In this document: piece by piece, positions 45,883-55,662 of the stretch
How positions within the stretch are numbered: position 1 is the stretch's first letter
Layout of the letters: the number at the start of each line of letters is the position of its first letter
From: Bacillus sp. CHD6a
GTDB lineage: Bacteria; Bacillota; Bacilli; Bacillales; Bacillaceae_I
Direction of reading: 5' to 3'
DNA length: 64,000 nucleotides
Assembly (NCBI RefSeq): GCF_001293645.1
Contig: NZ_LBMD01000008.1
Span: forward strand, 59,102 to 123,101
Notes under the pieces: generated by a model
The model's input: only the letters and a program-made list of their open reading frames with translations
Told to the model about the DNA's origin: nothing
Database searches by the model: none
Program-made: the position numbers and the translations under genes

Positions 45883-46545
45883 TTATTCATCAATCAAATC
45901 AATAAAAAACACTCCATTATCATAGCTACAGTAGGAAATTTTTTGAATATCTTTGTATCCAAGCGCTCTGAGTTGTTGTCTAAGCCAAAGATTCGTTTTG
46001 CCTATATTTTGTATATGTTCTTCCTGGATGACTCCATCCATAATTAGCGGCAGATTCATGGAGTCTTCTTCTCCTGCCAAGGCCCCCTCTTCCTTCTTTT
46101 TTTCAAATACTGATAGTTTCCCCGAATGTTCAAGAATGGCAAACTCAACATCAGCCACGTTTTTCACATTCTTCTCTCTTAGCTGGACCAGGAGGTCATC
46201 AAAGTTATATCTTTGTTTCCTCATGGCTTCTTCATCAATCTTGCCGTTATTGATAATGACACTGGGTTTCCCATCAATCAGATCTCGGACTCGTTCGCTT
46301 TTCAGCGATACAAAGGCGAGCATAATCTGTATACCCATTAATAAAAACATGGGAAGCAACGAATGGATTAGTGGGTCTTTCGGATTTTCAATTGCCATGA
46401 CAGCCATTTCCGCAATCATGATAAACACGACCAAGTCCAAGACACTCAATTCTCCTATTTCTCTCTTTCCCATCACACGGAAAATGAAAAGGATAAGGAA
46501 ATATAGAAAAATGGTTCTTGCAATGATCAATATGTATTCTTCCAT
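45883..46545 (-). CDS. yrbG: DUF421 membrane protein YrbG
   Basis: A 220-residue protein with three N-terminal membrane spans (about 1-80) and a cytoplasmic DUF421 domain (RQRYNFDDLLVQLREKN; EEHIQNIGKTNLWLRQQL) in the YetF/YrbG/YcaP family. Function poorly known; some paralogues are sporulation- or stress-linked. ATG at 46545 has GGGGAG at 8-9 nt; the GTG three codons upstream is too close. Convergent with spoVB. Confidence 0.9.
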   Translation of the reverse strand: MEEYILIIARTIFLYFLILFIFRVMGKREIGELSVLDLVVFIMIAEMAVMAIENPKDPLIHSLLPMFLLMGIQIMLAFVSLKSERVRDLIDGKPSVIINNGKIDEEAMRKQRYNFDDLLVQLREKNVKNVADVEFAILEHSGKLSVFEKKKEEGALAGEEDSMNLPLIMDGVIQEEHIQNIGKTNLWLRQQLRALGYKDIQKISYCSYDNGVFFIDLIDE

Positions 46546-46677
46546 CACATCCACTCCCCTTGAAATTAGACAATAGTCTCTTTAGTTTCCACGCAAAAAA
46601 TATTTATATTCTATAATGACTCTTTGGTGAATATGCTTGTATTACTTAGCATGTACTATGAAAGGGGAAGAGTACGC

Positions 46678-47067
46678 ATGGAATCAAAACGACTTAGTTT
46701 AGCTATCATGTATGGCTTGATTACCGTTTTTATGTTGGCAATTGTCATCAGTTTTATATTTTCTTTACTTTTGCGGTTCACCTCGCTTCAAGAAACTAGC
46801 GTGGCATGGATCATTTTGACCTTATCATTTATTACACTGTTTATTGGTGGGTTTATTTCCGGAGGGAGAGGAAAAGAAAAAGGATGGCTGCTTGGCGGAG
46901 CAACAGGAGGAGCTTACACGCTTGTCATTTTTCTTTTTCAGTATTTAGGGAATGATTCCTTGTTTACCATGCAGCAAATGTTGTTTCATCTTGGGTTTAT
47001 CGGGATTGCCGCTCTTGGGGGTATTATCGGAGTGAATATCAGCGGTGGATATACATCAAAGGCCTAG
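46678..47067 (+). CDS. yrzE: TIGR04086-family membrane protein (YrzE)
   Basis: A 129-residue protein with four membrane spans, typical of the TIGR04086/YrzE family found near spoVB and yrbG in spore formers. GGFISGGRGKEKGWLLGGATGG is the conserved glycine-rich loop (here split around residues 60-82). Function unknown. The ATG at 46678 is preceded by AAAGGGGAAGAG; an earlier in-frame ATG lacks a site. Confidence 0.9.
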   Translation: MESKRLSLAIMYGLITVFMLAIVISFIFSLLLRFTSLQETSVAWIILTLSFITLFIGGFISGGRGKEKGWLLGGATGGAYTLVIFLFQYLGNDSLFTMQQMLFHLGFIGIAALGGIIGVNISGGYTSKA

Positions 47068-47075
47068 CAAGTAAA

Positions 47076-47104
47076 ACCGGGTTAAAACCGCCCGGTCTTT
47101 TTTT
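47076..47104 (+). terminator. Terminator of yrzE
   Basis: ACCGGG (47076-47081) / CCCGGT (47091-47096) and seven T. Confidence 0.88.
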
Positions 47105-47123
47105 AGTTGCTTGGTTATTCTCC

Positions 47124-47566
47124 GCTGTTGATTACTGGAACCAAACGTTAGAAATGTGAGTCCCTCAACGGAGAAGGCTACGGAAAAAGTTTATGACTTC
47201 ATTTTTTCTTAAACACCGCTGGTGATTTTCTCAAATGGCTTCGCTTTCCTAGGGGCGGTGCTTGAGCCTACTCTCAAACGCTATGGCCACTGAAAAAGAC
47301 CTTGATTTTTAAATTTTATTAAGCACCGCTGTTGATTTCCGCAAATGGCTTCGCTTTCCTAGGGAAGGTGCTTGAGCCTGCTCGCAACGCTTGAGGGGTC
47401 TCAAGCTACCGCTATTTCCCTCAGGAGTCTTCGCCCTTTGCTCCAATCCACTACTAGAAATAGTAAAAAAAACTTTACGTTATCATTTTTTAAATGACCT
47501 CCAACGTAGTGAGGAGGCTCACGGACCGCCCTAGGCAATCGAAGCGCCTGGAACGGAAATCAACTG
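47124..47566. repeat. Palindromic repeat, copy 5 (multiply nested)
   Basis: 443 bp between the yrzE and yajC terminators. Tips CTGTTGATT (47125-47133) and AATCAAC (47558-47564) are complementary. Inside are a second left arm (CGCTGGTGATT near 47218, GGCGGTGCTTGAGCC near 47255) and a complete inner element (about 47322-47455) with arms GGTGCTTGAGCC and GGTCTCAAGCTACCGC. The right outer arm is an inverted left-arm sequence (GAGGAGGCTCACGG near 47509). No gene is supported here. Confidence 0.82.
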
Positions 47567-47587
47567 AATTTTTCACTTTCTTATTCT

Positions 47588-47626
47588 TAAAAAAAGAGCA
47601 TGAACCCAATCGGGCACATGCTCTTT
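47588..47626 (-). terminator. Terminator of the queA-tgt-yajC unit
   Basis: Perfect 10-bp arms AAAGAGCATG (47593-47602) and CATGCTCTTT (47617-47626); the minus strand continues with a run of U. Located directly after the yajC stop. Confidence 0.9.
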
Positions 47627-47631
47627 ATTCA

Positions 47632-47895
47632 TTAGTCTTGAACTACATCTCTAACCGCTTGACGGTCGTATGTAAGACGAGATCCGTCACCTGCTTTGAT
47701 AACAATCTTGTCCTCATCCAATGCATCCACGATACCGTGTAATCCACCGATTGTAACAACTTTGTCCCCTTTTTGCAGGCTAGTCTGCATTTCACGAACT
47801 TGCTTTTGACGCTTTTGTTGTGGGCGAATTAACAAGAAGTAAAAAATAGCAAACATTAATACTAAAGGTAAAATAGCACCAGCCATTCCTTCCAT
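47632..47895 (-). CDS. yajC: Preprotein translocase accessory subunit YajC (YrbF)
   Basis: An 87-residue protein with one N-terminal membrane span (about 5-22) and the family signature FLLIRPQQKRQKQ followed by the LQKGDKVVTIGGLHGIV domain. Associates with SecDF. The start follows AAAGGAGG. Downstream of tgt with a 44-nt gap, as in most bacteria. Confidence 0.96.
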   Translation of the reverse strand: MEGMAGAILPLVLMFAIFYFLLIRPQQKRQKQVREMQTSLQKGDKVVTIGGLHGIVDALDEDKIVIKAGDGSRLTYDRQAVRDVVQD

Positions 47896-47939
47896 GTTGT
47901 AACGCCTCCTTTCTCATCAGTCATGTATGGGAAGAGATT

Positions 47940-49157
<1,218 letters not shown>

Positions 49158-49173
49158 TCATAGGTTGGTGAAA

Positions 49174-49701
49174 CTAAAGCGTTACTTCCAGTTGCAGATC
49201 CCTCGGCTCTCGATTAAAAATAGGCAGATGAATTTCTTGAGCAGGCAAACAGCCCATTTTTTTGTAAAAATGCTGCGTTTCAACTGCAGGATGAGCACCA
49301 ATATAAAGTTTGTTCGCCCCCATCTCTCTCGCTTTTTCCATTGTTTTTCGGAAAAGCTTTTCTCCTATCTTTTGCCCTCTATAGGCTGCTGAAACATGGA
49401 TAAACGATAGTTCGAGATAGGTTGATTCCTTCCCAAATTGGTCTGGTTCAATGACAGAAAACCCTAGTAGCTTCCCGTCTTCTTTCACACAGATTACTGC
49501 TCCACCTTTTTCGGCTGTTTTTTTGAGATGCGATGTGATGTTCTGTTTCTGTTGCTCGTTCCAATCATCTACAAAAGCATCCTCTTTTTTCAAAAGTTGA
49601 TTGTTATCCAACACATAAACATCCTTCGTTTGCTGATACCGTTTAAAGCCTGATAGAAAATCTTCTGAAATCTCTTGTGGATCAAGGATAAATATGTTCA
49701 T
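49174..49701 (-). CDS. GNAT-family N-acetyltransferase
   Basis: A 175-residue protein. The acetyl-CoA binding region is near 110-140 (SFIHVSAAYRGQKIGEKLF, motif A RGQKIG), followed by KLYIGAHPAVETQHFYKKMG. The N-terminal half does not resemble a known specific family. ATG at 49701 has AAAGGAG; six upstream codons overlap that site. Inserted between queA and tgt, which are normally adjacent. Substrate unknown. Confidence 0.85.
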   Translation of the reverse strand: MNIFILDPQEISEDFLSGFKRYQQTKDVYVLDNNQLLKKEDAFVDDWNEQQKQNITSHLKKTAEKGGAVICVKEDGKLLGFSVIEPDQFGKESTYLELSFIHVSAAYRGQKIGEKLFRKTMEKAREMGANKLYIGAHPAVETQHFYKKMGCLPAQEIHLPIFNREPRDLQLEVTL

Positions 49702-49729
49702 TCTTCTGCTCCTTTTCAAGAGAGTTCCA

Positions 49730-50758
49730 TTATAAAATCAGCATTGCATCGCCAAAGCTGAAGAAGCGATATCTTTGTTTAACGGCTTCCTCATATGCAT
49801 GCATAACGTGCTCACGGCCCGCAAGTGCGCTTACGAGCATGATTAAAGTGGATTTTGGAAGGTGGAAATTTGTTATCATGCCGTCAATGGCCGCAAAATT
49901 ATAACCCGGGTATATGAATATGTTTGTCCATCCGTTCGCCTCTTTAAACTCTCCATGATCTCTTGCAATCGTTTCGAGTGTTCGTGTCGATGTGGTGCCG
50001 ACAGTGATGATTCTTCCACCATTGCTGCGAACCTCGTTTAAAAGTCTTGCAGTGCCTTCTGACATCTGATAGAACTCTGCATGCATATCATGCTCTTCTA
50101 CCGAATCCACACTAACTGGTCGGAATGTTCCAAGACCTACATGAAGGGTAATGAAAGCAGTGTGTACTCCTTTAACCTTCAATGCATCTAGCAGTTCTTC
50201 TGTAAAATGGAGACCTGCTGTCGGAGCTGCAGCTGAACCAGTTTCCCTTGCAAAGACAGTCTGATAACGGTCACGGTCTTCTAGTTGTTCTTTGATATAT
50301 GGAGGTAGCGGCATTTCTCCTAAGCTATCTAATACTTCGTAAAAGATGCCTTCATATCGGAAATCAAGTTTTCTACCGCCATGCTCGCTTTCGCCGGTGC
50401 AAATGGCAGTTAAACGACCATCACCGAAGGATACCACCGTTCCTTCTTTTACACGTTTAGCAGGCTTGATGAGGGTTTCCCATGTGTCACCTTCTATTTG
50501 TTTCAATAGAAGTACTTCAATTTTTGCTCCTGTCTCACTTTTCACGCCAAAAAGACGTGCAGGCAATACTCTTGTATCATTTAGAACAAGGCAATCGCCT
50601 TCCTTTACGTAGTCCAAGATGGAGCGGAATGTGGGTTCGTGTGTTAGCTCCCCGGTTTGTTTGTTTAGAACCATTAGGCGTGATGCTTCTCTTTGTTCTA
50701 GTGGCGTTTGTGCGATCAGTTCTTCTGGTAAATGGAAATCAAATAAATCTATCTTCAT
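49730..50758 (-). CDS. queA: S-adenosylmethionine:tRNA ribosyltransferase-isomerase
   Basis: A 342-residue enzyme that adds the ribosyl group of SAM to preQ1-tRNA to form epoxyqueuosine. Typical blocks are [23 protein letters not shown] (first ~25 residues), [11 protein letters not shown] near 180, and the C-terminal [21 protein letters not shown]. Start with AAAGGTG. First gene of the queA-GNAT-tgt-yajC run, separated from ruvB by a long repeat. Confidence 0.96.
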   Translation of the reverse strand: MKIDLFDFHLPEELIAQTPLEQREASRLMVLNKQTGELTHEPTFRSILDYVKEGDCLVLNDTRVLPARLFGVKSETGAKIEVLLLKQIEGDTWETLIKPAKRVKEGTVVSFGDGRLTAICTGESEHGGRKLDFRYEGIFYEVLDSLGEMPLPPYIKEQLEDRDRYQTVFARETGSAAAPTAGLHFTEELLDALKVKGVHTAFITLHVGLGTFRPVSVDSVEEHDMHAEFYQMSEGTARLLNEVRSNGGRIITVGTTSTRTLETIARDHGEFKEANGWTNIFIYPGYNFAAIDGMITNFHLPKSTLIMLVSALAGREHVMHAYEEAVKQRYRFFSFGDAMLIL

Positions 50759-50811
50759 AGTGTCACCTTTTCTTGTTTGCTTTCTTATATCATAGAGTCT
50801 ACTTTAACTTT

Positions 50812-51277
50812 GTATCCTTCCGTTCCAGGTGTTGGCGTGTCCAGAGGGCGGTGCTTGAGCATCCTCGCCTAGATGGAAGCCACTGAAAAATTTCCCGAAA
50901 TAAAGTGTTGTACAGACACCGCTGTGGATTTCCGCAAATGGCTTCGCTTTCCTAGGGGCGGTGCTTGAGCATCCTCGCTGAGTTGGAAACCACTGAAAAA
51001 GTATCTAAAATTAAGGTGTTGTTCAGACACCGCTGTGGATTTCCGCAAATGGCTTCGCTTTCCTAGGGGCGGTGCTTGAGCCTCCTCACTGCGTTGCGGG
51101 GTCTCAAGCTACCGCTATCTCCCTCAGGAGTCTCCGCCTTTTGCTCCAATCCACAGCTAGAAATCACTTAGTACATGAATATTCAGTTTTTCAGTGGCTT
51201 CCTTCGCCTGCGTGGTCTCAACCTACCGTTACGCCCCCGCTGGAGTCTCACACCTTGCTCTTCAGTCTACAGGTAGA
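50812..51277. repeat. Palindromic repeat, copy 6 (three left arms, one core)
   Basis: Fills the gap between the DUF2905 gene and queA. Left-arm units GGGCGGTGCTTGAGC begin near 50847, 50955 and 51066. The first two continue with GCATCCTCGC and a CCACTGAAAAA tail; only the third goes on to a complete core with right arm GGTCTCAAGCTACCGC (51100-51115) and tips CTGTGGATT / AATCCACAG. GGAAGCCACTGAAAAA (50877-50892) is matched by TTTTTCAGTGGCTTCC (51196-51211). No gene is supported here. Confidence 0.88.
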
Positions 51278-51283
51278 ATATTA

Positions 51284-51481
51284 TTATCTAAACCGTCCAA
51301 TAAAGTAAAATATAAGACTGAGTACGATGCTGATGATGATGGAAGTTACGATTGGGAAGAAGAAAGTTACATTGCCTTTTTTCACGACGATGTCTCCTGG
51401 GATTTTTCCAACGACTTGCCAAAGAAATCCTATAATTAAAAGTACTGCTCCAATTACCATCAACATTTTAGGCAGTTCCAT
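51284..51481 (-). CDS. DUF2905 small membrane protein
   Basis: A 65-residue protein with two membrane spans (about 5-23 and 40-60) and the family-like segment GKIPGDIVVKKGNVTFFFPI. Its ATG overlaps the ruvB stop by one base (TAATG), a sign of translational coupling. Often found directly after ruvAB in Bacilli. Function unknown. Confidence 0.88.
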   Translation of the reverse strand: MELPKMLMVIGAVLLIIGFLWQVVGKIPGDIVVKKGNVTFFFPIVTSIIISIVLSLIFYFIGRFR

Positions 51482-52482
51482 TATTCTTTTGGCACCTCCA
51501 TATGGAAGTGACGGTACACTAAGTCTGTCACGACCCGGCCACGTGGAGTGCGTTGGAGAAAGCCAATTTGCAAGAGGTATGGCTCATATACATCTTCTAT
51601 GGTATGGGATTCTTCTCCGATGGTTGCGGCAATTGTATCCACTCCTACAGGCCCACCTCGGAACTTTTCAATGATGCCCATTAGTAGCTTATGGTCGATA
51701 TGATCTAATCCAAGTTTATCTACCTGTAAGCGATCTAACGCTTCTTTTGCTAAAGAAGCACTAATGGTATCTTTTCCTAATACTTGGGCAAAATCCCTCA
51801 CCCTTCTGAGTAACCGATTAGCAATACGCGGGGTCCCCCTTGCTCTTCTGCTTATCTCGGTTGCTGCGTCCTGCTCTAATCCAATCTCAAGTATTTGAGC
51901 AGTGCGCAGACAGATTTCCGTTAACTGTTCTTCGTTATAATACTCCAACCGGCTCAGTACCCCAAAACGGTCTCTAAGAGGCGCTGTTAGTAATCCTACT
52001 CTTGTAGTAGCCCCAACAAGCGTGAAAGGAGGAAGATCAAGACGGACAGACTTTGAGGTTGGTCCCTTCCCTATCACGATATCCAAGCAATAATCCTCCA
52101 TCGCAGGATAAAGAACTTCTTCAATAGAACGATGAAGCCGGTGAATTTCATCAATAAAAAGGACGTCCCCAGGTTCTAACGCAGACAAAATGGCTGCAAG
52201 GTCTCCTGGACGCTCAATAGCAGGTCCTGCTGTAGTACGAAGTTGCACCCCCATCTCATTTGCTATGATGGCTGCAAGTGTCGTTTTCCCAAGTCCAGGA
52301 GGTCCGTAAAGTAAGACATGATCCAAGGTTTCCTGGCGCATTTTTGCCGCCTGTATAAACACTTCCAGGTTTTCCTTCACTTTATCTTGTCCAATATATT
52401 GCTGCAGGGTTTGTGGCCTTAAACTATATTCTAAAGAATGCTCCTCCAAGGTTGCATCCTGTGAAACCATGCGATCATCCAT
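51481..52482 (-). CDS. ruvB: Holliday junction branch migration helicase RuvB
   Basis: A 333-residue AAA+ motor. Walker A is [15 protein letters not shown] near 60, Walker [12 protein letters not shown], sensor 1 [12 protein letters not shown] with the arginine finger region PLRDRFG, and the C-terminal winged helix [17 protein letters not shown] at 52482 lies 7-9 nt from AAGGGGG. Follows ruvA by 40 nt. Confidence 0.98.
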   Translation of the reverse strand: MDDRMVSQDATLEEHSLEYSLRPQTLQQYIGQDKVKENLEVFIQAAKMRQETLDHVLLYGPPGLGKTTLAAIIANEMGVQLRTTAGPAIERPGDLAAILSALEPGDVLFIDEIHRLHRSIEEVLYPAMEDYCLDIVIGKGPTSKSVRLDLPPFTLVGATTRVGLLTAPLRDRFGVLSRLEYYNEEQLTEICLRTAQILEIGLEQDAATEISRRARGTPRIANRLLRRVRDFAQVLGKDTISASLAKEALDRLQVDKLGLDHIDHKLLMGIIEKFRGGPVGVDTIAATIGEESHTIEDVYEPYLLQIGFLQRTPRGRVVTDLVYRHFHMEVPKE

Positions 52483-52522
52483 CAAGTGGTTCCCCCTTTC
52501 CTAAGTCAGCTGTTAAGTCCCA

Positions 52523-53134
52523 TTATTTCAACAAGAGCTGTAATGCTCTTTTAACGTATTGATCTGTAGATAGATCTTCTTTTTTTAATGCAGGGACAAT
52601 TTTCTTGATTTCCCGGTCACCATATCCTAATACTTTCAATGCCTCTAATGCTTCATCCAACGCAGAGCTGGAAGTTGACGTGACATTTACTTCTACATCA
52701 GGCTGAAAAAGATCTGGAAAAGCACTTGGTACAAGGTCGTTGAGCTTGCCTTTTAAATCTAATATAATTTGCCTTGCTGTTTTCTTTCCCACACCTGGGA
52801 ATTTGACGAGGAATTTTTCATCTTCATTTTCTATGGCATGTACCACCTGTGCCGGCTGACCTGATGCTAAAATGGCAAGTGCCCCTTTAGGACCGATGCC
52901 TGTAACGTTTAAAAGCTTCATAAACAGATTTTTATCTTCTCTCGTTTTAAAACCATATAGGGCCAATATATCTTCCCTGACATGTTGATATGTATAAATG
53001 GTCACTTCTTTGTCGCGGTCGACTTGATAGATGAATGGATTTGGTGCATTCACTTGATATCCTACTCCCATCACTTCCACCACAACATATTCCGGTGACA
53101 CGTATTCGACAAAACCTCTAATAAAATCGATCAA
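52523..53134 (-). CDS. ruvA: Holliday junction DNA helicase subunit RuvA
   Basis: A 203-residue tetrameric junction-binding protein: OB fold (1-62), two helix-hairpin-helix motifs ([19 protein letters not shown] and [22 protein letters not shown], each near 75-130) and a C-terminal RuvB-contact domain (about 155-203). A TTG start follows GGAGAG. Confidence 0.98.
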   Translation of the reverse strand: MIDFIRGFVEYVSPEYVVVEVMGVGYQVNAPNPFIYQVDRDKEVTIYTYQHVREDILALYGFKTREDKNLFMKLLNVTGIGPKGALAILASGQPAQVVHAIENEDEKFLVKFPGVGKKTARQIILDLKGKLNDLVPSAFPDLFQPDVEVNVTSTSSSALDEALEALKVLGYGDREIKKIVPALKKEDLSTDQYVKRALQLLLK

Positions 53135-53276
53135 CGTAAAAATACTCTCCTTTTTCGTTCAGCTTCTACTCTCCATTTTACCATGAATAGAAGAAACTAT
53201 CGGCTCAAAAGAAAAAGATAGCATATTTTAGTACAATTGTTAAGGTAAATTAACCTCGGAATAGACCAATGCGAAA

Positions 53277-53303
53277 AACAGACCAGCAAGATGCCGGCCT
53301 GTT
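53277..53303 (-). terminator. Terminator of bofC
   Basis: AACAGGCCGGC / GCTGGTCTGTT arms (53293-53303 with 53277-53287) and a following UUUUUC on the minus strand; the bofC stop codon touches the stem. Confidence 0.85.
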
Positions 53304-53869
53304 TATTGTTTTTTGGTCGTATAAGGCTTGAAGGTCTCCAATACCTGAACATAATCATCTTTGGTTCCCACTTTTATTCCACCTTTTAATTGCTCGTGCT
53401 GGTGGCTTTCCAATTTTCCTACATCAATTTGGAAAAAAGATTGGATAATCTTGGATGCCTCTGTTGGCTTTCCTTCATATATGGTTAGAATTCCTTCATT
53501 GGAGATTCCAAAGTATCCATTGGATTTCAATAAAGGTGATATGTCATCAATGTATTGTTGAAACACAACTTGTTCTCCATCGAGGTCGATAACCTGCCAA
53601 TCCTCGTATTGAGCCCAAAAGTCTTCCATTGCCCAAACGGTCTCATCCAAAATTTCCTCACTGACCTCGCCATCGAGATAGATTCGTTCCAACACGACCT
53701 TCAATGTCAATGGACCGTTTACTTCAAACGCATCCTCAAGTACTTCTTCATCCACATATTCATTCTCATCTGCTGCACCTTCATAAGTGGCAAACGTATA
53801 AAGCAATCCAGATGCGGCAACGAAGACAACTACCAGTAGGATCCACTTTTTAAGTATGATGGGTTTCAT
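53303..53869 (-). CDS. bofC: BofC, forespore intercompartmental signalling protein
   Basis: A 188-residue secreted protein with an N-terminal signal/anchor segment (about 8-27) and a mature part matching B. subtilis BofC (VVLERIYLDGEVSEE; DDISPLLKSNGYFGIS; IQSFFQIDVGKLESH). In B. subtilis it slows SpoIVB-dependent activation of pro-sigma-K. Position near ruvAB is the usual one. An acidic stretch (about 32-48) precedes the conserved domain and is longer than in B. subtilis. Confidence 0.9.
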   Translation of the reverse strand: MKPIILKKWILLVVVFVAASGLLYTFATYEGAADENEYVDEEVLEDAFEVNGPLTLKVVLERIYLDGEVSEEILDETVWAMEDFWAQYEDWQVIDLDGEQVVFQQYIDDISPLLKSNGYFGISNEGILTIYEGKPTEASKIIQSFFQIDVGKLESHQHEQLKGGIKVGTKDDYVQVLETFKPYTTKKQ

Positions 53870-53991
53870 TGTTACATTGCCCCCTCACATTCTCATTAGT
53901 TTAATTTCTATCCCAACAATTTATTGGTCTTATCTTTTTTAGTTTGACCATATTTAGGAATATTAACCATGAGAAGGGGAAAATTTCTACT

Positions 53992-54025
53992 TAAAAAAAC
54001 AGCCCCTATCCTTAGAGGGGCTGTT
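53992..54025 (-). terminator. Terminator of coxA
   Basis: Perfect 10-bp arms AACAGCCCCT / AGGGGCTGTT (54016-54025 with 53998-54007) and seven U on the minus strand. Confidence 0.92.
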
Positions 54026-54034
54026 CCTAAAAAG

Positions 54035-54790
54035 TTATCTTGTCATGGTGCGATAAATACCACGCATTGTTTGGTCCAAATCTTGCAAATGCCATTCTCC
54101 ATTACGCAAATCATTGTCCACACTTCTGACTGTACTGTACACACTTGCATCAACGGCAACGCGTACATCTTTATTTTTCAAAAGCGGTTTAACTGCTTGA
54201 CGCACTTCACGTTTTAGCTGACGGGTATCATCTGCTCCATTTTCCGGATTTACCGCAACAAGCACTTCATCCCCATTGATTAAAACACGGGCATCATCGA
54301 CTCCATCCACCTTAGAAGCACGTTTAACGATTGAGTTAGCAAGGTTGCCATCATAATTGTTGTAATACGATGGGTTCCCAACATTCTCAATCCCGTTAAG
54401 ATGTCCGTGATAGTTTTGATCTGTCCGACTATAATGTGGCGTATCATATCCAATATTTAAATCCCCGCCACCATAGTTACGGTTTGTTGCATTTCTGACT
54501 CCATTTTCTTTGTTACGTCTTACTCTTTTTTCGTCGTAGATCACAGAACGGTCCAGAATTTCATTTAAAGGACCATCATTATCCTCCAGAAGACGGGCAT
54601 TTCCCCTTTCTTCCGGTTCGCGACGTGTACGGTCATTGTTTACATAAGGATTGTGTTCGCTTGTATAATACCCAATAGGTCTTGTTTCCTCATAGTACCT
54701 ATTGTCTGTTGCACTTTCCTTTTGACCGCATCCCGACAGACCGCCAACTAAAAGTGCCGCAGAGGTTACAGTGAATAGTGACTTCCTCAA
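54035..54790 (-). CDS. coxA: YhcN/YlaJ-type spore lipoprotein, CoxA-like
   Basis: A 251-residue lipoprotein. The signal peptide ends with lipobox LSGC (Cys near 21). A low-complexity Arg/Asn/Asp region (about 25-135) follows, then the YhcN/YlaJ domain (ANSIVKRASKVDGVDDARVLINGDE; QAVKPLLKNKDVRVAVD), about 145-235. B. subtilis CoxA (YrbB), a cortex-associated spore protein, is encoded next to safA, as here, which favours that orthology. Other YhcN-family spore lipoproteins are possible. Confidence 0.82.
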   Translation of the reverse strand: MRKSLFTVTSAALLVGGLSGCGQKESATDNRYYEETRPIGYYTSEHNPYVNNDRTRREPEERGNARLLEDNDGPLNEILDRSVIYDEKRVRRNKENGVRNATNRNYGGGDLNIGYDTPHYSRTDQNYHGHLNGIENVGNPSYYNNYDGNLANSIVKRASKVDGVDDARVLINGDEVLVAVNPENGADDTRQLKREVRQAVKPLLKNKDVRVAVDASVYSTVRSVDNDLRNGEWHLQDLDQTMRGIYRTMTR

Positions 54791-54889
54791 TGTAAAAACC
54801 CCCTAACGAGTCAGTTGAGTACAAAGATGTACTCTCCATTAGGGTGACAAGTTAAGGGGTGTTTTATTTTGTTAGTTCTCTCCAAGCTT

Positions 54890-55630
54890 TTAAAATTTTG
54901 GAGGTCCGTATGCCAATTGACGTTTATGCTCTGTACGTTTATGCATTCTATCAATGATCTGCTTATCTTTTTCAGGAATTTCCTCGCCCTTAAGATAGCT
55001 GTCGATCATGTTGTAAGTTGTACCCATCTCATTTTCATCCGTCTGGCCTTCCCATAAACCTGCACTTGGCGGCTTACTGATGATGCTTTCCGGTACTCCA
55101 AGAACTTTCGCCATTTCACGAACTTCACCTTTGGTTAAATTCACAAGTGGAACTAGGTCTACTCCACCGTCTCCGAATTTAGTAAAATAACCAGTATGCC
55201 ATTCTGCCGCATTATCAGTACCCACTACCAAATAACCATAATTGTTGGCGACTGCATAAAGGGTCGTCATACGAAGACGTGCACGTGTATTTGCATCACC
55301 AAGTCTAGAAGTTTCCTCATTCCATTCGCCTTTTTCCTTTAGCTGTTTTTCCATTGCAGAAAAAAGAACCGTGTGTGTCTCAGAAAGGTCGATGGTAGTA
55401 TGGGAAATCCCACAGCTCTCAATCACTTCTAGCGCATATTCTTGATCTTTCGGGTCACTTTTACAAGGCATAATGACACCTAGAGAATCTTCAGGGAATG
55501 CTCTTTTGATTAGATGAGCGACAACAGCGGAATCGATTCCACCACTTACTCCCACAATTGCTCCATTCAGTCCTGCATCTTTTACTTTTTCTTGAATCCA
55601 TTGTACCAACTTGGAAATTTTTTCTTCCAT
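54890..55630 (-). CDS. nadE: Ammonia-dependent NAD+ synthetase
   Basis: A 246-residue N-type ATP pyrophosphatase. The PP-loop GVSGGIDSAVVAHL is near 34-48; the deamido-NAD and ammonia site segments are VVGTDNAAEWHTGYFTKFGDGG (split near 150-172) and RTEHKRQLAYGPP at the end. It converts nicotinate adenine dinucleotide to NAD. No glutaminase domain is fused, so ammonia is the amide donor. The sequence is of the short type, unlike the 272-residue B. subtilis NadE. ATG at 55630 follows GGAGGGAAG. It is close to the nadBCA genes, which make the precursor. Confidence 0.93.
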   Translation of the reverse strand: MEEKISKLVQWIQEKVKDAGLNGAIVGVSGGIDSAVVAHLIKRAFPEDSLGVIMPCKSDPKDQEYALEVIESCGISHTTIDLSETHTVLFSAMEKQLKEKGEWNEETSRLGDANTRARLRMTTLYAVANNYGYLVVGTDNAAEWHTGYFTKFGDGGVDLVPLVNLTKGEVREMAKVLGVPESIISKPPSAGLWEGQTDENEMGTTYNMIDSYLKGEEIPEKDKQIIDRMHKRTEHKRQLAYGPPKF

Positions 55631-55662
55631 TACGTATTCTTCCCTCCAATTAGCTATATAAA

